This document shows positions 1 through 9,890 of a stretch of 64,000 bases of DNA, one piece after another. Position 1 is the first letter of the stretch. Every line of letters starts with the position of its first letter. The DNA comes from Flaviflexus huanghaiensis (GTDB lineage Bacteria > Actinomycetota > Actinomycetes > Actinomycetales > Actinomycetaceae): assembly GCF_014118685.1 (NCBI RefSeq), contig NZ_JACFAK010000001.1, positions 186,001 through 250,000 of the forward strand, read 5' to 3'. A program made the position numbers and the translations under genes. Under the pieces are notes generated by a model that was not told where the DNA came from, did not search any database, and saw only the letters and a list, made by a program, of their open reading frames with translations.

Positions 1-950
1 CCGGGATGGTGCCCGCCGCCCACGCCTCGGATGGCGGGGGCTCCATCCGCATCCCTGCTGCAGCCTGTGGCGCGGTCGGCTTCAAGGCCTCCCGCGGGGT
101 TGTCTCACCAGGTCCGACGGGAGTGAGCGGATCCGGCCTCACAACCCACGGTGTCATTACCCGCACCGTTGAAGATTCAGCGGCACTGCTCGACGTCCTC
201 GCAGTCCGCTGGCCGGGGGAGAGCTATCACCCGCCGCGCGATGAGGTGCTCGATCTTGCTGGCAGCTACCTCGATGCGAGCAGGAAGAGCACCGGCCTGC
301 TCCGGGTCGGGCTCCTCCTCGAGCCGCTCAATGTCGACTCGGTCGATCTCCATCCCTCAGCCGAGGCGGCTGCCCTGCGGCTTGCCGGCACACTCGAGTC
401 TCTCGGACATTCGGTGACAACGGTAGCGCGGCCCTTCCCTCCGAAGGACTGGCTAGCCTTTATGCCCCTGTGGACCGGCGCGGCTGCCGCAATTCCGCTA
501 TCAACGCAGGATGAAGGCAATGTCACCGAACTGACACGGTGGCTACGGGACGAGGGTCGGAAGCTGAGCGCCGCCGACTTCGCGGTTGCCATGAGCGCGG
601 TTCAGTCCCTGACCCGAAAAGCCGCGAACGGTTGGGCTGATGTCGATATCGTTCTCACGCCAACGCTGTCCGGCCCGCCCGCGTACCCCGGTGACATGAA
701 GGTGCCGGATGGGCGGGCCGACTTCGATGCGCAGATGAGGTTCACGCCGTGGGCGAGCGTGTGGAACATGACGGGTAACGCGTCAATCACGCTCCCCGTT
801 CACAGGGCAGAGGTCGACGGCGTTGAGCTACCCTTCGGTGCGATGCTCGGCGCGGTTCGGCCAGGCGCGGATGCGCTCCTCCTCTCCCTCGCTCGCGATA
901 TTGAAGAGGCAGATCCTTGGCCGACCATCCGCGAACCAACCGGCTCCTGA
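1..950 (+). CDS. Amidase signature family protein, 5' end cut by window edge
   Basis: This is the C-terminal part (about 315 residues) of an amidase-signature hydrolase, which cleaves carboxamides with a Ser-cisSer-Lys triad. The frame is open from the first bases and the visible protein begins inside the signature: the segment DGGGSIRIPA carries the nucleophile serine, followed by CGAVGFK. The upstream lysine and cis-serine lie outside the window. The remaining sequence is the usual alpha/beta C-terminal half ending at TGA 948-950. The substrate cannot be read from the sequence; family members include GatA-like, AtzF-like and aryl-amide hydrolases, and the absence of gatB or gatC after it argues weakly against GatA. 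The next gene, clpB, has its own promoter region, so this gene is probably the end of its own transcript. Confidence 0.85.
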   Translation, partial: GMVPAAHASDGGGSIRIPAAACGAVGFKASRGVVSPGPTGVSGSGLTTHGVITRTVEDSAALLDVLAVRWPGESYHPPRDEVLDLAGSYLDASRKSTGLLRVGLLLEPLNVDSVDLHPSAEAAALRLAGTLESLGHSVTTVARPFPPKDWLAFMPLWTGAAAAIPLSTQDEGNVTELTRWLRDEGRKLSAADFAVAMSAVQSLTRKAANGWADVDIVLTPTLSGPPAYPGDMKVPDGRADFDAQMRFTPWASVWNMTGNASITLPVHRAEVDGVELPFGAMLGAVRPGADALLLSLARDIEEADPWPTIREPTGS

Positions 951-1005
951 TGTGCTCACGGGCGGACTGAGGGCCGGACGGCGTGCGAGAGAGGTCACGT
1001 TCAAG

Positions 1006-1026
1006 GTTGAGTGGAATAGACTCAAG
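1006..1026 (+). promoter_or_regulatory. HAIR operator (HspR binding site) upstream of clpB
   Basis: The sequence reads GTTGAGT-N7-ACTCAAG, which differs from the HAIR consensus CTTGAGT-N7-ACTCAAG by one base. It lies 50 bp before the clpB start. HAIR elements are bound by the repressor HspR in actinobacteria and control dnaK and clpB; the assignment here rests on the motif and its position. Confidence 0.85.
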
Positions 1027-1076
1027 TTTATCTGCGTTCCAGCATATGAAGCATTACGACATTCACAAGGAGTTTC

Positions 1077-3689
1077 ATGGATAAGCTGACAACCAAGTCG
1101 CAGGAGGCTATCTCCTCCGCGCTGGAGATGGCAGTCCGGGCTGGTAATCCTCAGCTCGAACCTGTTCATCTCCTTGCCGCCCTTCTCGGACAGAACGCCG
1201 GTGTCGCCATCGGCATGCTCGACGCGATTGGCGTTGATAGGGGCGCGCTCGGCCAGCGTGTGCAGGCGGCCCTCACGGCGCTTCCGGGCGCACAGGGCAG
1301 TTCAGTCGCACAGCCAGCCGCCTCCCGTCCCCTCAGCCTCGTCCTGTCGGACGCGGGCAAGGAGGCAACCGCCCTCGGCGACGCCTACGTGTCAACCGAG
1401 CATCTGCTCATGGGGCTAGCGGCCTCGCAGTCGAGCGCGGGAGACATTCTTCGTTCCGCCGGTGCGAGCCGTGAACAGCTGCAGGGCGTTCTCGGTCAGG
1501 TTCGCGGCGGTCGTACGGTTGATTCCCCCGACCCGGAGGAGACGTACGACGCCCTCGAGAAGTACGGTCAGGACCTCACCCAGATCGCACGCGAAGGTAA
1601 GCTCGACCCCGTTATCGGCCGAGATACCGAAATCCGTCGCGTCATCCAGGTGCTGTCGCGCCGCACAAAGAACAATCCCGTCCTCATTGGCGAGCCCGGT
1701 GTCGGTAAGACCGCCGTCGTCGAGGGGCTCGCCCAGCGCATCGTCGATGGGGACGTGCCCGAGTCACTGCGCGACAAGCGACTCATCGCACTCGATATCT
1801 CCGCGATGGTCGCGGGTGCGAAGTACCGCGGCGAGTTCGAGGAGCGCCTCAAGGCGGTTCTCCAGGAGATCAAGGATTCCGACGGGGAGATCGTCACTTT
1901 TATCGATGAGCTCCACACGGTTGTCGGTGCGGGCCGCAGCTCGGATGGGTCGATGGATGCGGGCAACATGCTCAAGCCCATGCTCGCTCGCGGTGAGCTC
2001 CGCCTTGTCGGGGCCACCACCCTTGACGAGTACCGGGAGAACATCGAAAAGGACCCGGCCCTCGAGCGGCGTTTCCAGCAGATTTTCGTTGGTGAACCAT
2101 CGGTCGAGGACACTGTCGCGATCCTTCGCGGTATTGCCCCCAAGTACGAGGCCCACCACAAGGTGACGATCTCAGATGGCGCGCTTGTGGCAGCTGCAGA
2201 GCTGTCCGATCGCTATATTTCCGGCCGCCAGCTTCCCGACAAGGCGATCGACCTCGTCGATGAGGCTGCGTCGCGGTTGCGCATGGAACTTGACTCCTCG
2301 CCCGAGGAGATTGACACCCTCCAGCGTCAGGTTGACCGGCTGAAGATGGAGGAGTCCTACCTGCTCGACACTCTTGGCGACGATGAGAGTGGCGCCGAAC
2401 GGCTCGAGAAGATTCGCAGTGAGCTCGCCGACAGGTCGGAGGATCTGGCCGCACTCAACGCCCGCTGGGAGAACGAGAAAGCCGGCCGTAACCGCGTCGG
2501 TGATTTGAAGGTCAAGCTCGATGAGCTCCGAACGGAACTCGAGCGAGCGATCCGCGAGGGTCGCTACGAGGATGCTGGCCGTATCCAGAACGGCGACATC
2601 CCGGAGGTAGAGCGTCGGATCGCCGAAGGCGAGGCCGATGAGTCCCCTGACGATGGGCTCGAACCGATGATCGCTGAGCATGTCGATGCTGATGAGATTG
2701 CTCAGGTCGTTGCCGCCTGGACGGGCATCCCCGTCGGCCGGCTCCTCGCGACCGAGACCGAGAAGCTCCTCCACATGGAGGACGTCATCGGCCAGCGCCT
2801 CGTCGGTCAGAAGGAGGCCGTCGCCTCCGTGTCGGACGCCGTGCGGCGTAGCCGCGCGGGCGTCGCGGACCCGAACCGGCCCACTGGCTCGTTCCTGTTC
2901 CTCGGCCCGACCGGCGTCGGCAAGACGGAGCTCGCGAAGTCGCTCGCGGACTTCCTCTTCGACGATGAGCGGGCCATGGTCCGGATCGACATGTCTGAGT
3001 ACTCGGAGAAGCACTCGGTCGCCCGTCTCGTCGGTGCCCCTCCGGGCTACGTCGGCTACGAGGAGGGCGGTCAGCTGACCGAGGCGGTGCGCCGCAGGCC
3101 CTACGCCGTCGTCCTCCTCGACGAGGTCGAGAAGGCCCACCCGGAGGTCTTCGACATCCTCCTCCAGGTGCTTGACGACGGACGGCTGACCGATGGTCAG
3201 GGTAGGACGGTCGACTTCCGCAACGTCATCCTCATTCTCACCTCGAACCTCGGCTCGCAGTTCCTCGCGGACCCGACGCTGAGCGAGGAGGAGAAGAGGG
3301 CCGCCGTCGACAGGACAGTCCAGGGAGCCTTCAAGCCGGAGTTCCTCAACCGTCTCGACGACATCGTCCACTTCAGCCCGCTCGGCATGAGCGAGATCGC
3401 GAGCATCGTCGAGCTTCAGGTCAAGCACCTGGCCGAGCGCCTCGAAAGCCGCCGGATCACGCTCGATGTCACCCCGAGTGCGCGGGACTATCTAGCGGTC
3501 GAGGGATACGATCCCGCCTACGGCGCCCGGCCGCTCCGCCGCCTCATCCAGCGGGAGATCGGCGACGAGCTCGCCAGGCTCATCCTCGCCGGCACCGTCA
3601 GCGATGGCGATACCGTCATGGTTGATTCGCCTGAAGAGCTTGGTCAGGGCATGTCACTCACTGTTGTCTCCCCGGAGACGGCACTTTAA
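1077..3689 (+). CDS. clpB: ATP-dependent chaperone ClpB
   Basis: ClpB is a cytoplasmic hexameric AAA+ disaggregase that works with DnaK/DnaJ/GrpE to rescue aggregated proteins after heat stress. The 870-residue protein has the full family layout: an N-terminal Clp repeat domain (residues about 1-145), a first AAA+ module with Walker A GEPGVGKT at 205-212, a charged coiled-coil M domain (about 400-530), and a second AAA+ module with GPTGVGKT at 610-617, then the C-terminal small domain. The start ATG is preceded by AAGGAG at good spacing. A HAIR operator 50 bp upstream predicts HspR repression and heat induction. A strong hairpin follows the stop. Nothing unusual is seen in length or motifs. 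Confidence 0.97.
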   Translation: MDKLTTKSQEAISSALEMAVRAGNPQLEPVHLLAALLGQNAGVAIGMLDAIGVDRGALGQRVQAALTALPGAQGSSVAQPAASRPLSLVLSDAGKEATALGDAYVSTEHLLMGLAASQSSAGDILRSAGASREQLQGVLGQVRGGRTVDSPDPEETYDALEKYGQDLTQIAREGKLDPVIGRDTEIRRVIQVLSRRTKNNPVLIGEPGVGKTAVVEGLAQRIVDGDVPESLRDKRLIALDISAMVAGAKYRGEFEERLKAVLQEIKDSDGEIVTFIDELHTVVGAGRSSDGSMDAGNMLKPMLARGELRLVGATTLDEYRENIEKDPALERRFQQIFVGEPSVEDTVAILRGIAPKYEAHHKVTISDGALVAAAELSDRYISGRQLPDKAIDLVDEAASRLRMELDSSPEEIDTLQRQVDRLKMEESYLLDTLGDDESGAERLEKIRSELADRSEDLAALNARWENEKAGRNRVGDLKVKLDELRTELERAIREGRYEDAGRIQNGDIPEVERRIAEGEADESPDDGLEPMIAEHVDADEIAQVVAAWTGIPVGRLLATETEKLLHMEDVIGQRLVGQKEAVASVSDAVRRSRAGVADPNRPTGSFLFLGPTGVGKTELAKSLADFLFDDERAMVRIDMSEYSEKHSVARLVGAPPGYVGYEEGGQLTEAVRRRPYAVVLLDEVEKAHPEVFDILLQVLDDGRLTDGQGRTVDFRNVILILTSNLGSQFLADPTLSEEEKRAAVDRTVQGAFKPEFLNRLDDIVHFSPLGMSEIASIVELQVKHLAERLESRRITLDVTPSARDYLAVEGYDPAYGARPLRRLIQREIGDELARLILAGTVSDGDTVMVDSPEELGQGMSLTVVSPETAL

Positions 3690-3702
3690 GAACTGCCAGA
3701 GA

Positions 3703-3738
3703 GGAGGGGCCAACCGCACCGCGCGGTTGGCCCCCTCC
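3703..3738 (+). terminator. Hairpin terminator after clpB
   Basis: A GC-rich inverted repeat pairs GGGGCCAACCGC (3706-3717) with GCGGTTGGCCCC (3723-3734) around a 5-nt loop, flanked by further GGA/TCC pairing. It sits 14 nt after the clpB stop between convergent genes. No U-run follows, as is common in actinobacteria. Confidence 0.75.
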
Positions 3739-3828
3739 GCTCTGGCGGTGCGGCATGCACGAGGGGAGTGAGGGATGTGACGAAGCTCGGTCAGCTCCGC
3801 CACGTCCGAGAAAAGCAAGGCCCGGTTC

Positions 3829-4167
3829 TCACACAAGCGGTGTCTGCTGGTGAAGTACGAGTTGCCACTGCGTGACTCGCTCGTACGTCGACACCATGTC
3901 GGCCGAATACGTTTGACCTTCGCGACTGCCGGTGAAGCGATAAATGATCGCTGCCGCATCGGTTCCCAGCATCCGCAAGGTGACATTGGTCAGCGCATAC
4001 TCGTCCCAGGGCGGGGACTGCTTGAGCCCCGCGATTGCCTCGTCCAGGGACGCGACCATGCTCGGCATGATGAAGAGAGCATCGGGCCGATAGGTCTGCC
4101 GGTAGAACTCGGTGTCCCCAGTCGAAAGTCGCTGTTCGTTGGTCAGTAGGTCATCGATGAGTGCCAT
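3829..4167 (-). CDS. SnoaL-like / DUF4440-type small protein
   Basis: This 112-residue protein has the length and pattern of the NTF2-like (SnoaL, DUF4440) fold: an N-terminal helix pair (LIDDLLTNEQRLSTGD), the YRQTYRPDALFIMP segment, and alternating strands ending in YERVTQWQLVLHQQTP. Such proteins are small cytoplasmic cone-shaped folds with varied or no catalytic roles, so no substrate is proposed. It lies downstream of metE on the same strand but is separated from it by a hairpin terminator, and it has its own -10-like hexamer TACAGT 6 nt before the ATG, which suggests a separate leaderless transcript. It converges with clpB. Confidence 0.7.
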   Translation of the reverse strand: MALIDDLLTNEQRLSTGDTEFYRQTYRPDALFIMPSMVASLDEAIAGLKQSPPWDEYALTNVTLRMLGTDAAAIIYRFTGSREGQTYSADMVSTYERVTQWQLVLHQQTPLV

Positions 4168-4173
4168 GCCAGC

Positions 4174-4179
4174 ACTGTA
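4174..4179 (-). promoter_or_regulatory. Putative -10 box of a leaderless transcript (SnoaL-like gene)
   Basis: On the minus strand TACAGT is followed by 6 nt and the ATG at 4167. There is no Shine-Dalgarno sequence, so transcription would begin at or next to the start codon. Confidence 0.45.
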
Positions 4180-4184
4180 GATGA

Positions 4185-4212
4185 GTCTGGGGCTGCGCGA
4201 GCAGCCCCAGAC
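4185..4212 (-). terminator. Hairpin terminator after metE
   Basis: GTCTGGGGCTGC (4185-4196) and GCAGCCCCAGAC (4201-4212) form a perfect 12-bp stem with a GCGA tetraloop, 16 nt beyond the metE stop. Confidence 0.75.
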
Positions 4213-4228
4213 AGATCAGGTCAGTCAT

Positions 4229-6541
4229 TCAGATCGTGGCGCGGACAGCCTTCGCCGCGGCCACCAGGTTGGTCAGAGATGCAGTTGTCTCCTCGTAGCC
4301 TCGGGTCTTGAGGCCGCAGTCCGGATTGACCCAGAGAAGATCCGGATCGACGGACTCGACGGCCAGCTCAAGCAGGGATGTCAGCTCCTCAACCGAGGGC
4401 ACGCGCGGAGAGTGGATGTCCCACACGCCGGGGCCGACCCCCTGGGCGAAACCGTGGTCCTTGAGATCAGGCAGCACCTCCATGCGCGAACGTGCCGCCT
4501 CGATCGACGTGACGTCGGCGTCGAGCGCCGCGATGGCGTCGATAATCTGGCCGAACTCCGAATAGCACAGATGAGTGTGAATCTGTGTCTCAGGTTTGAC
4601 CCCCGCAGTTGCGGCATTGAACGCACCCACCGACCATGCGAGGTACTCGGCATGTCTCGATCTATCGAGTGGTAGTAATTCCCGCAAAGCGGGCTCATCG
4701 ACCTGGATGACGGCCGCGCCAGCCTCCTCGAGTTCTGCGACCTCATCGCGCAGTGCGAGCGCGATCTGGTCCGCAACATTGGAGAGGGGGATGTCCTTGC
4801 GAACGAACGACCAGGCGATGATCGTGACAGGGCCGGTCAGCATGCCCTTGACCGGACGGTCGGTGAGCGATTGGGCATAAGACCACCACGGCACCGTCAT
4901 CTCAACCGACTTCGCCACATCCCCCCAGAGGATTGACGGCCTCGTGCAGCGCGACCCGTAGGACTGGACCCAGCCATGCTTCGTCACCGCAAAACCATCG
5001 AGAAGCTCAGCGAAGTACTGGACCATATCATTGCGCTCCGCCTCGCCATGGACGAGGACATCAACGCCAATCTTTTCTTGAAGCCGGATCGTCCGCTCGA
5101 TTTCCTCCTTCATCCGCGCTTCGTAGGTAGCATCATCGATATCTCCCCGAGCATGAGCGGCGCGGGCTTGACGCACCTCAGCGGTCTGCGGAAATGAGCC
5201 AATCGACGTTGTCGGCAGATGAGGGAGGCCGAGCCGGGCCGCCTGGGCGGCGCGGCGCTCCGCGCTATCCGTTCGGGTCCTGTCAGCCACGGTTAAGGCG
5301 GCAACGCGCTCGCGGACAGCAGGAACCGAGACACCCGGTGTCGCTGCGCGTTTGGCGAGAATAGCGGCGTTCGCATCGAGCTCGTCCCTGATCGAATCGA
5401 AGCCGTTGCGGATGCCGCGGTCGAGGAGGGCGACCTCGCCAACCTTCTGATCCGCGAAGGCGAGCCAGGCGTGAAGATTCTCATTCAGCTCGGGATCGTC
5501 CCACGTCTCGAGTGCCGTGTCGTGGGGGACGTGCTGGAGGGATGTGGCGGTGCCGACGACAACGTCTGCGCCGAGGGCGCGTGCCGCTTCAATCTTCTCG
5601 ACAGCGGCATTGAGATCCGTCGCCCAGATGTTGCGTCCATCGACCACGCCAGCGACAAGCGTTCTGCCCGCAAGATCCGAGGGACTGATCCCGGCGCTCG
5701 CGAGAACCTCCGGCTGTGGCAATGTGCCGCGGTCAAGGTCGATGCCGATCGCCTCGACGCCTGTCCTGACGAGGACGGGGAACGCGGGAGCTGAGTCACC
5801 GTAGGGGACGGTGAGAAGGATCTGTGGTCGATCTTCGCGGGCTGCGAGACCGGTCCAGACCTGCTCGACGCGGCGGGCGATGTCGGCTCGGGACTCAGTA
5901 AGATTATCGGAGATAAGCGCCGGCTCATCGAACTGCACCCAGTGCGCACCAGCCTCCTGCAGTGCGGTGAGAAGTTGCTCGTAGACGGCGACGACATCAG
6001 CGAGCCGGTCGAGCGGATGACCATGCTCGCCTGCGGGCTTCGACAGGACGAGGTAGGTTACGGGGCCGACGATGGCAGGACGGGTGACGTATCCCCACTT
6101 CCTGGCTTCCACAAACCGGTCGACGATGTCGCGGCTCGCGAAGGAGATCGAGGTGTCTGGACCGATCTCGGGAACGAGATAGTGGTAGTTCGTGTCGAAC
6201 CACTTTGTCATCTCGAGCGGTGCCACCGATGCATCACCCCGAGCGAGAGCGAAGTACAGATCGAGGCCTTTCCGGCCAGCAAATCGTTCCGGCGCTGCTC
6301 CGAGCATGCGGGTAACGTCGAGGACCTGGTCGTACAGTGACGAGTTCTCCGGAATTGAGGAGTCGTCGGCACCGAGTCCGAGCTCGGTGAGTCGGGCAAG
6401 GTTCGCCCGGCGGAGCTCGTCCTCAGCGGCTTTCAGATCGGCGGCGTCAATGCGGCCAGCCCAGTAGGCTTCAACAGCTTTCTTGAGCTCCCGCTTCCGC
6501 CCGATACGCGGATATCCGAGGATGGTGGATGACAGTGTCAT
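4229..6541 (-). CDS. metE: Cobalamin-independent methionine synthase
   Basis: MetE transfers the methyl group of 5-methyltetrahydropteroyltriglutamate to homocysteine in the cytoplasm, the last step of methionine synthesis. The 770-residue product has the N-terminal pteridine-binding half starting LGYPRIGRKRELKKA and a C-terminal catalytic barrel with the zinc ligands in HTHLCYSEF, the GEAERNDMV acidic motif, and the late cysteine in NPDCGLKTR. The start chosen is the ATG at 6541, preceded by AAGGGA and giving MTLSSTILGYPRIG; an ATG at 6574 would add 11 residues that look non-conserved. It follows metF after 29 nt on the same strand, so the methyl donor producer and the acceptor enzyme are co-transcribed. 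A terminator follows. Confidence 0.96.
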   Translation of the reverse strand: MTLSSTILGYPRIGRKRELKKAVEAYWAGRIDAADLKAAEDELRRANLARLTELGLGADDSSIPENSSLYDQVLDVTRMLGAAPERFAGRKGLDLYFALARGDASVAPLEMTKWFDTNYHYLVPEIGPDTSISFASRDIVDRFVEARKWGYVTRPAIVGPVTYLVLSKPAGEHGHPLDRLADVVAVYEQLLTALQEAGAHWVQFDEPALISDNLTESRADIARRVEQVWTGLAAREDRPQILLTVPYGDSAPAFPVLVRTGVEAIGIDLDRGTLPQPEVLASAGISPSDLAGRTLVAGVVDGRNIWATDLNAAVEKIEAARALGADVVVGTATSLQHVPHDTALETWDDPELNENLHAWLAFADQKVGEVALLDRGIRNGFDSIRDELDANAAILAKRAATPGVSVPAVRERVAALTVADRTRTDSAERRAAQAARLGLPHLPTTSIGSFPQTAEVRQARAAHARGDIDDATYEARMKEEIERTIRLQEKIGVDVLVHGEAERNDMVQYFAELLDGFAVTKHGWVQSYGSRCTRPSILWGDVAKSVEMTVPWWSYAQSLTDRPVKGMLTGPVTIIAWSFVRKDIPLSNVADQIALALRDEVAELEEAGAAVIQVDEPALRELLPLDRSRHAEYLAWSVGAFNAATAGVKPETQIHTHLCYSEFGQIIDAIAALDADVTSIEAARSRMEVLPDLKDHGFAQGVGPGVWDIHSPRVPSVEELTSLLELAVESVDPDLLWVNPDCGLKTRGYEETTASLTNLVAAAKAVRATI

Positions 6542-6570
6542 GTGAGTTTTTCCCTTGATGGTCGTGAGGA

Positions 6571-7578
6571 TCAAATCTGGTATTGGAGGGAGAGACTGTG
6601 GGCTGCGGCGGTCGGGACTGGACGGAGCTCATGCTCGTCGCGTTCGTCGTGGGTGATGCCGATGCGGCGGAGAACGTCGAGCGACGGCTCAGCCCGGTTG
6701 AAGGTATAGAGGTGGATGCCGGGGGCGCCGGCCTCGAGAGCCTGCCGTGCCAACCATGCCGCATAGGCGACTCCGATGTCGTAGGCGTGTGTGCTCGTGT
6801 TACCGCTCTCCTCGTCTGCTCTCTCCGCCTCCTCCATCGACTCCAGCAGACCGTGTGGGGCCACGATCCCGGTGAGTTCGGCCGTGCGATGGAGTCGGCG
6901 CGATTCGACCGGTGGCAGGATCCCGGGGACGATGGGGATGTGGACGCCGGCCCGGCGGCTACGGGCGACAAAGTCGACATAAACGTCCGGATCCCAGTAC
7001 AGCTGGGTGATCGCGAAGTTGGCTCCGGCCGCCTGCTTGACGAGTAGGCGGTTCACTTCATCGTCGACACCTGTGCCCGCGGCAGGGTTGCCGTTCGGGA
7101 AGGCTGCGACGGCGATTGTCAGCGGGCGAAAAGCGTTCCGCAGCGCCGCGGACGGGGATTCGGTGCAGGCCTTCTCCTCGATCTCGCGGATCGCGGCGAC
7201 AAGCTCGACTGCAGACTGGAGGCTATCTGGTGCCGGGGCCCAGTTGGGGATCCCGACGGGCGGATCGCCCCGAAGTGCGAGAAAGGTCCGGACGCCCGTG
7301 CGGAGGTATTTCGTCAACTCCTCGTAGACTCCCGCGCGTGACATACCGACACATGTGAAGTGCGCGATTGGCTGGACGGGCGTGTGCCGGACAAGCTGGG
7401 CGATGACCTCGTGCGCGGTGTCCGCATTCTTTCCGCCCGCTCCATAGGTGACGGAGACAAAGTCGGGTCGAAAGTCCATGAGCTTCTTGACCGTCCCCCA
7501 GAACTTAGGGGCACTCCCCGGTTGGCGGGGAGGCATGAGCTCGAAGGATACGAGTGGGCCACCGAAAATTGACGACAT
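6571..7578 (-). CDS. metF: Methylenetetrahydrofolate reductase
   Basis: MetF is a FAD enzyme of the cytoplasm that reduces 5,10-methylenetetrahydrofolate to 5-methyltetrahydrofolate, the methyl donor used by MetE encoded next. The 335-residue TIM-barrel protein begins VSFELMPPRQ (the catalytic glutamate region), continues with DFVSVTYGAGG, THFTCVG-like and LALRGDPP motifs, and contains FAITQLYWD in the middle. The ATG at 7578 has AAAGGA upstream. I looked for a SAM or cobalamin riboswitch in the 277 nt between this gene and the divergent oxidoreductase gene and recognised none, so control of this operon is not explained by the sequence. Confidence 0.95.
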   Translation of the reverse strand: MSSIFGGPLVSFELMPPRQPGSAPKFWGTVKKLMDFRPDFVSVTYGAGGKNADTAHEVIAQLVRHTPVQPIAHFTCVGMSRAGVYEELTKYLRTGVRTFLALRGDPPVGIPNWAPAPDSLQSAVELVAAIREIEEKACTESPSAALRNAFRPLTIAVAAFPNGNPAAGTGVDDEVNRLLVKQAAGANFAITQLYWDPDVYVDFVARSRRAGVHIPIVPGILPPVESRRLHRTAELTGIVAPHGLLESMEEAERADEESGNTSTHAYDIGVAYAAWLARQALEAGAPGIHLYTFNRAEPSLDVLRRIGITHDERDEHELRPVPTAAAHSLSLQYQI

Positions 7579-7855
7579 GATTGTTCCTTTGATGCGTGCT
7601 CTGACACTACGCTTTCAGGCCGTTGAAAGGTTCCATCGAGCAAGGTGCGGTAGACCTGTCGTGCTCGAAGGCGTCAGCTACACATTCGCACGCGAAGATC
7701 CCCGGCTGGGCGGGTCATCCTCGTCACACACGCGAACATAATCCTATCTTCCCCAAGAGACAGCCTCCGTGTCACCCGGTCCAGAACATGATACGGACGT
7801 GATGACCTCCGTCTTCCGACGGGAATGGCATGCGCCACCGGTGCGTTGACGCCCT

Positions 7856-8875
7856 ATGGGCAAGAAGATCGGCTTTCTTTCATTTGGTCATTGGACCGAC
7901 CACTCGATGTCGCAGGTCCGGTCCGCAACAGATTCCCTCGTGCAGAGCATCGAACTCGCCGTCGCGGCCGAAGAGTTGGGAGCAGATGGCGCGTACTTCC
8001 GGGTGCACCACTTTGCTCGGCAGATTGCCTCACCGTTTCCGCTACTTTCCGCGATCGGGGCGAGGACCGAGCGGATCGACATCGGTACCGGCGTCATCGA
8101 CATGCGGTACGCCAACCCGCTACAGTTCGCGGAAGATGCGGGGGCGACAGACATCATCACCGGAGGGCGACTCCAGCTCGGAATGTCGCGCGGCTCGCCA
8201 GAGCAGGTGATTGATGGCTTCCGCTATTTCGGATTCGTTCCAGAAGAGGACCAGAGCCCGGCGGACATGGCGCGTGCCCACACAAAGAGGGCGCTTGACG
8301 TCATCGACGGTGAGCAGTTCGCCAAGCCGCACCCGCGCCCGATGTTCCCGAACCCGCCCGGCCTATTACGGATTGAACCCTATTCAGAAGGGTTGAGGCA
8401 ACGGATGTGGTGGGGCGCAGGATCGAATGCGACCGCCCGCTGGGCGGCACGCGAGGGCATGAACCTCATGTCTTCGACACTGAAGAACGACGAATCGGGC
8501 GAACCGTTCCACGTTCAACAGCGCAAGCAGATCGATGAGTTCAGGAGCGAGTGGGCGCGGCACAATCACGGCTTCGAGCCCAGAGTGTCTGTGTCCAGAT
8601 CGATCATCCCCATCGTCAGCGATGAAACTCGTGCCTACATGATCCCGGGAAGCCGCCACGACCAGTTCGGACACCTCGACTCGGGGCGGGCCGTGTTCGG
8701 AAGAGCGTACGCGGATGAGCCTGACGCGCTTGTTGCGCAACTGACGGAGGACGAAGCGATCCAGGCGGCAGACACGGTGCTCCTCACAGTCCCCAATCAG
8801 CGTGGCGTGGAATTTAACGCTCGCCTCATCGAATCGGTCCTCACCCACATCGCCCCCGAGCTCGGCTGGCGCTGA
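7856..8875 (+). CDS. LLM-class (luciferase-like) flavin-dependent oxidoreductase
   Basis: This 339-residue protein belongs to the bacterial luciferase-like monooxygenase family, which uses F420 or FMN in a TIM barrel. Features include IGFLSFGHW at the N-terminus, LGADGAYFRVHHF (the family's RVHH/EHH strand), an RIDIGTGVIDMRYANPLQFAEDA segment that packs on the flavin, and the GRLQLGMSRGSP phosphate-binding stretch. The sequence does not identify the substrate or cofactor. No clear Shine-Dalgarno site precedes the ATG. It is divergent from metF and convergent with the HAD gene, so it is probably monocistronic. It starts at the first ATG that gives the conserved first strand. Confidence 0.85.
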   Translation: MGKKIGFLSFGHWTDHSMSQVRSATDSLVQSIELAVAAEELGADGAYFRVHHFARQIASPFPLLSAIGARTERIDIGTGVIDMRYANPLQFAEDAGATDIITGGRLQLGMSRGSPEQVIDGFRYFGFVPEEDQSPADMARAHTKRALDVIDGEQFAKPHPRPMFPNPPGLLRIEPYSEGLRQRMWWGAGSNATARWAAREGMNLMSSTLKNDESGEPFHVQQRKQIDEFRSEWARHNHGFEPRVSVSRSIIPIVSDETRAYMIPGSRHDQFGHLDSGRAVFGRAYADEPDALVAQLTEDEAIQAADTVLLTVPNQRGVEFNARLIESVLTHIAPELGWR

Positions 8876-9081
8876 CTGCAAGGCCTGCAGCGAGCACACT
8901 CACTCGCGTGGTGTCGAGGACGATGAGGATCATGGGTGGGTCGTGCGGAGGATTACGTACGGTCCTTGCCTCTTCTACCCGAGGTTGTCGTCCCGCCACG
9001 GGAGAGTGAGGACGAGCGCCAATGATCGCGACGTCGACACGGTTATGAGGGAGCGGACGTGTGCGGGGTTCTGGCAACAGA

Positions 9082-9107
9082 GGCGCCAGTGGCTTGGCCA
9101 CGGCGCC
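9082..9107 (-). terminator. Hairpin terminator after HAD phosphatase gene
   Basis: GGCGCC-a-GTGGC pairs with GCCAC-GGCGCC around a short loop, with one bulged A. It lies 18 nt past the minus-strand stop and could also serve the convergent oxidoreductase gene. Confidence 0.55.
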
Positions 9108-9124
9108 CCTGATAGTCAAACTAT

Positions 9125-9886
9125 CTAGACGAAATCGATGACGTCTTCGATTGAGTCGTGAACAAACTCAGGCCTGAACGGGAACTTTGCAATGTCGTCC
9201 CTATGAGTTGAGCCTGTGAGAACGAGGTGGGTACGAAGACCAGCTTCGATGCCCGCGAGAATGTCGGTGTCCATTCGGTCGCCGACGATCGATGTGTTCT
9301 CTGAGTGCGCGCCCATCCTGTTGAGGCCGTAGCGGAGCATGATCGGGTTGGGCTTGCCGAGGAAGAACGGCGTCCTGCCGGTCGCCTTCTCAACCATTGC
9401 CGCAACTGCGCCTGTTGCCGGCAGATCACCCTCGGCTGAGGGGCCGGTCGCGTCAGGGTTGGTGGCGATGAAGCGGGCACCAGCCTGGATGAGGCGAATC
9501 GCTGTCGTGATTGCCTCGAACGAGTAGGTGCGGGTCTCGCCGAGAATGACGAAATCCGGGTTTGCGTTCGTCATGATGAAGTTCTCTTCATACAGCGCCG
9601 TCGTCAGCCCGGCCTCACCGACGACATAGGCGCGGCGGGAGTCGGACTGGGTTGCCAAGAACCGTGCTGTGGCAAGAGCTGAGGTCCAGATTCGGCTCTC
9701 GTCGACCTCGATTCCGGAGGTAGAGAGCCGCGCCGCGAGGTCGCGCGGCGTGTAGATCGAGTTGTTGGTGAGGATGAGGTGTGGGATGCCGTTCTCTTCG
9801 AGCCGCCCGAGGAATTCCCGGGCGCCATTCAGTGCCAAGCCCTCGTGTACGAGGACGCCATCCATATCAATCAACCAAGAGCTCAT
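9125..9886 (-). CDS. HAD-IIA family hydrolase (NagD-like phosphatase)
   Basis: This 253-residue cytoplasmic protein is a haloacid dehalogenase-superfamily phosphatase of subfamily IIA. Motif I is WLIDMDGVLV (nucleophile and acid/base aspartates), motif II is ILTNNSIY, motif III lysine lies in FFLGKPNPIML, and motif IV is GDRMDTDILAG. The C2A-type cap lies between, with GETRTYSFEAI and IATNPDATGPS as in NagD and phosphoglycolate phosphatases. Physiological substrates of NagD-like enzymes are usually nucleotides or small phosphates; none can be chosen here. It is divergent from the serine hydrolase gene with only 16 nt between starts, so the two promoters overlap. Confidence 0.9.
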   Translation of the reverse strand: MSSWLIDMDGVLVHEGLALNGAREFLGRLEENGIPHLILTNNSIYTPRDLAARLSTSGIEVDESRIWTSALATARFLATQSDSRRAYVVGEAGLTTALYEENFIMTNANPDFVILGETRTYSFEAITTAIRLIQAGARFIATNPDATGPSAEGDLPATGAVAAMVEKATGRTPFFLGKPNPIMLRYGLNRMGAHSENTSIVGDRMDTDILAGIEAGLRTHLVLTGSTHRDDIAKFPFRPEFVHDSIEDVIDFV

Positions 9887-9890
9887 GTCC

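Noticed and set aside
2172-3428. 418-codon open frame antisense to clpB
   Set aside because: Shadow of ClpB's conserved second AAA+ module.
7579-7855. Possible SAM or cobalamin riboswitch before metF
   Set aside because: I looked for the conserved cores of SAM-I, SAM-IV and cobalamin riboswitches on the minus strand and could not find them.
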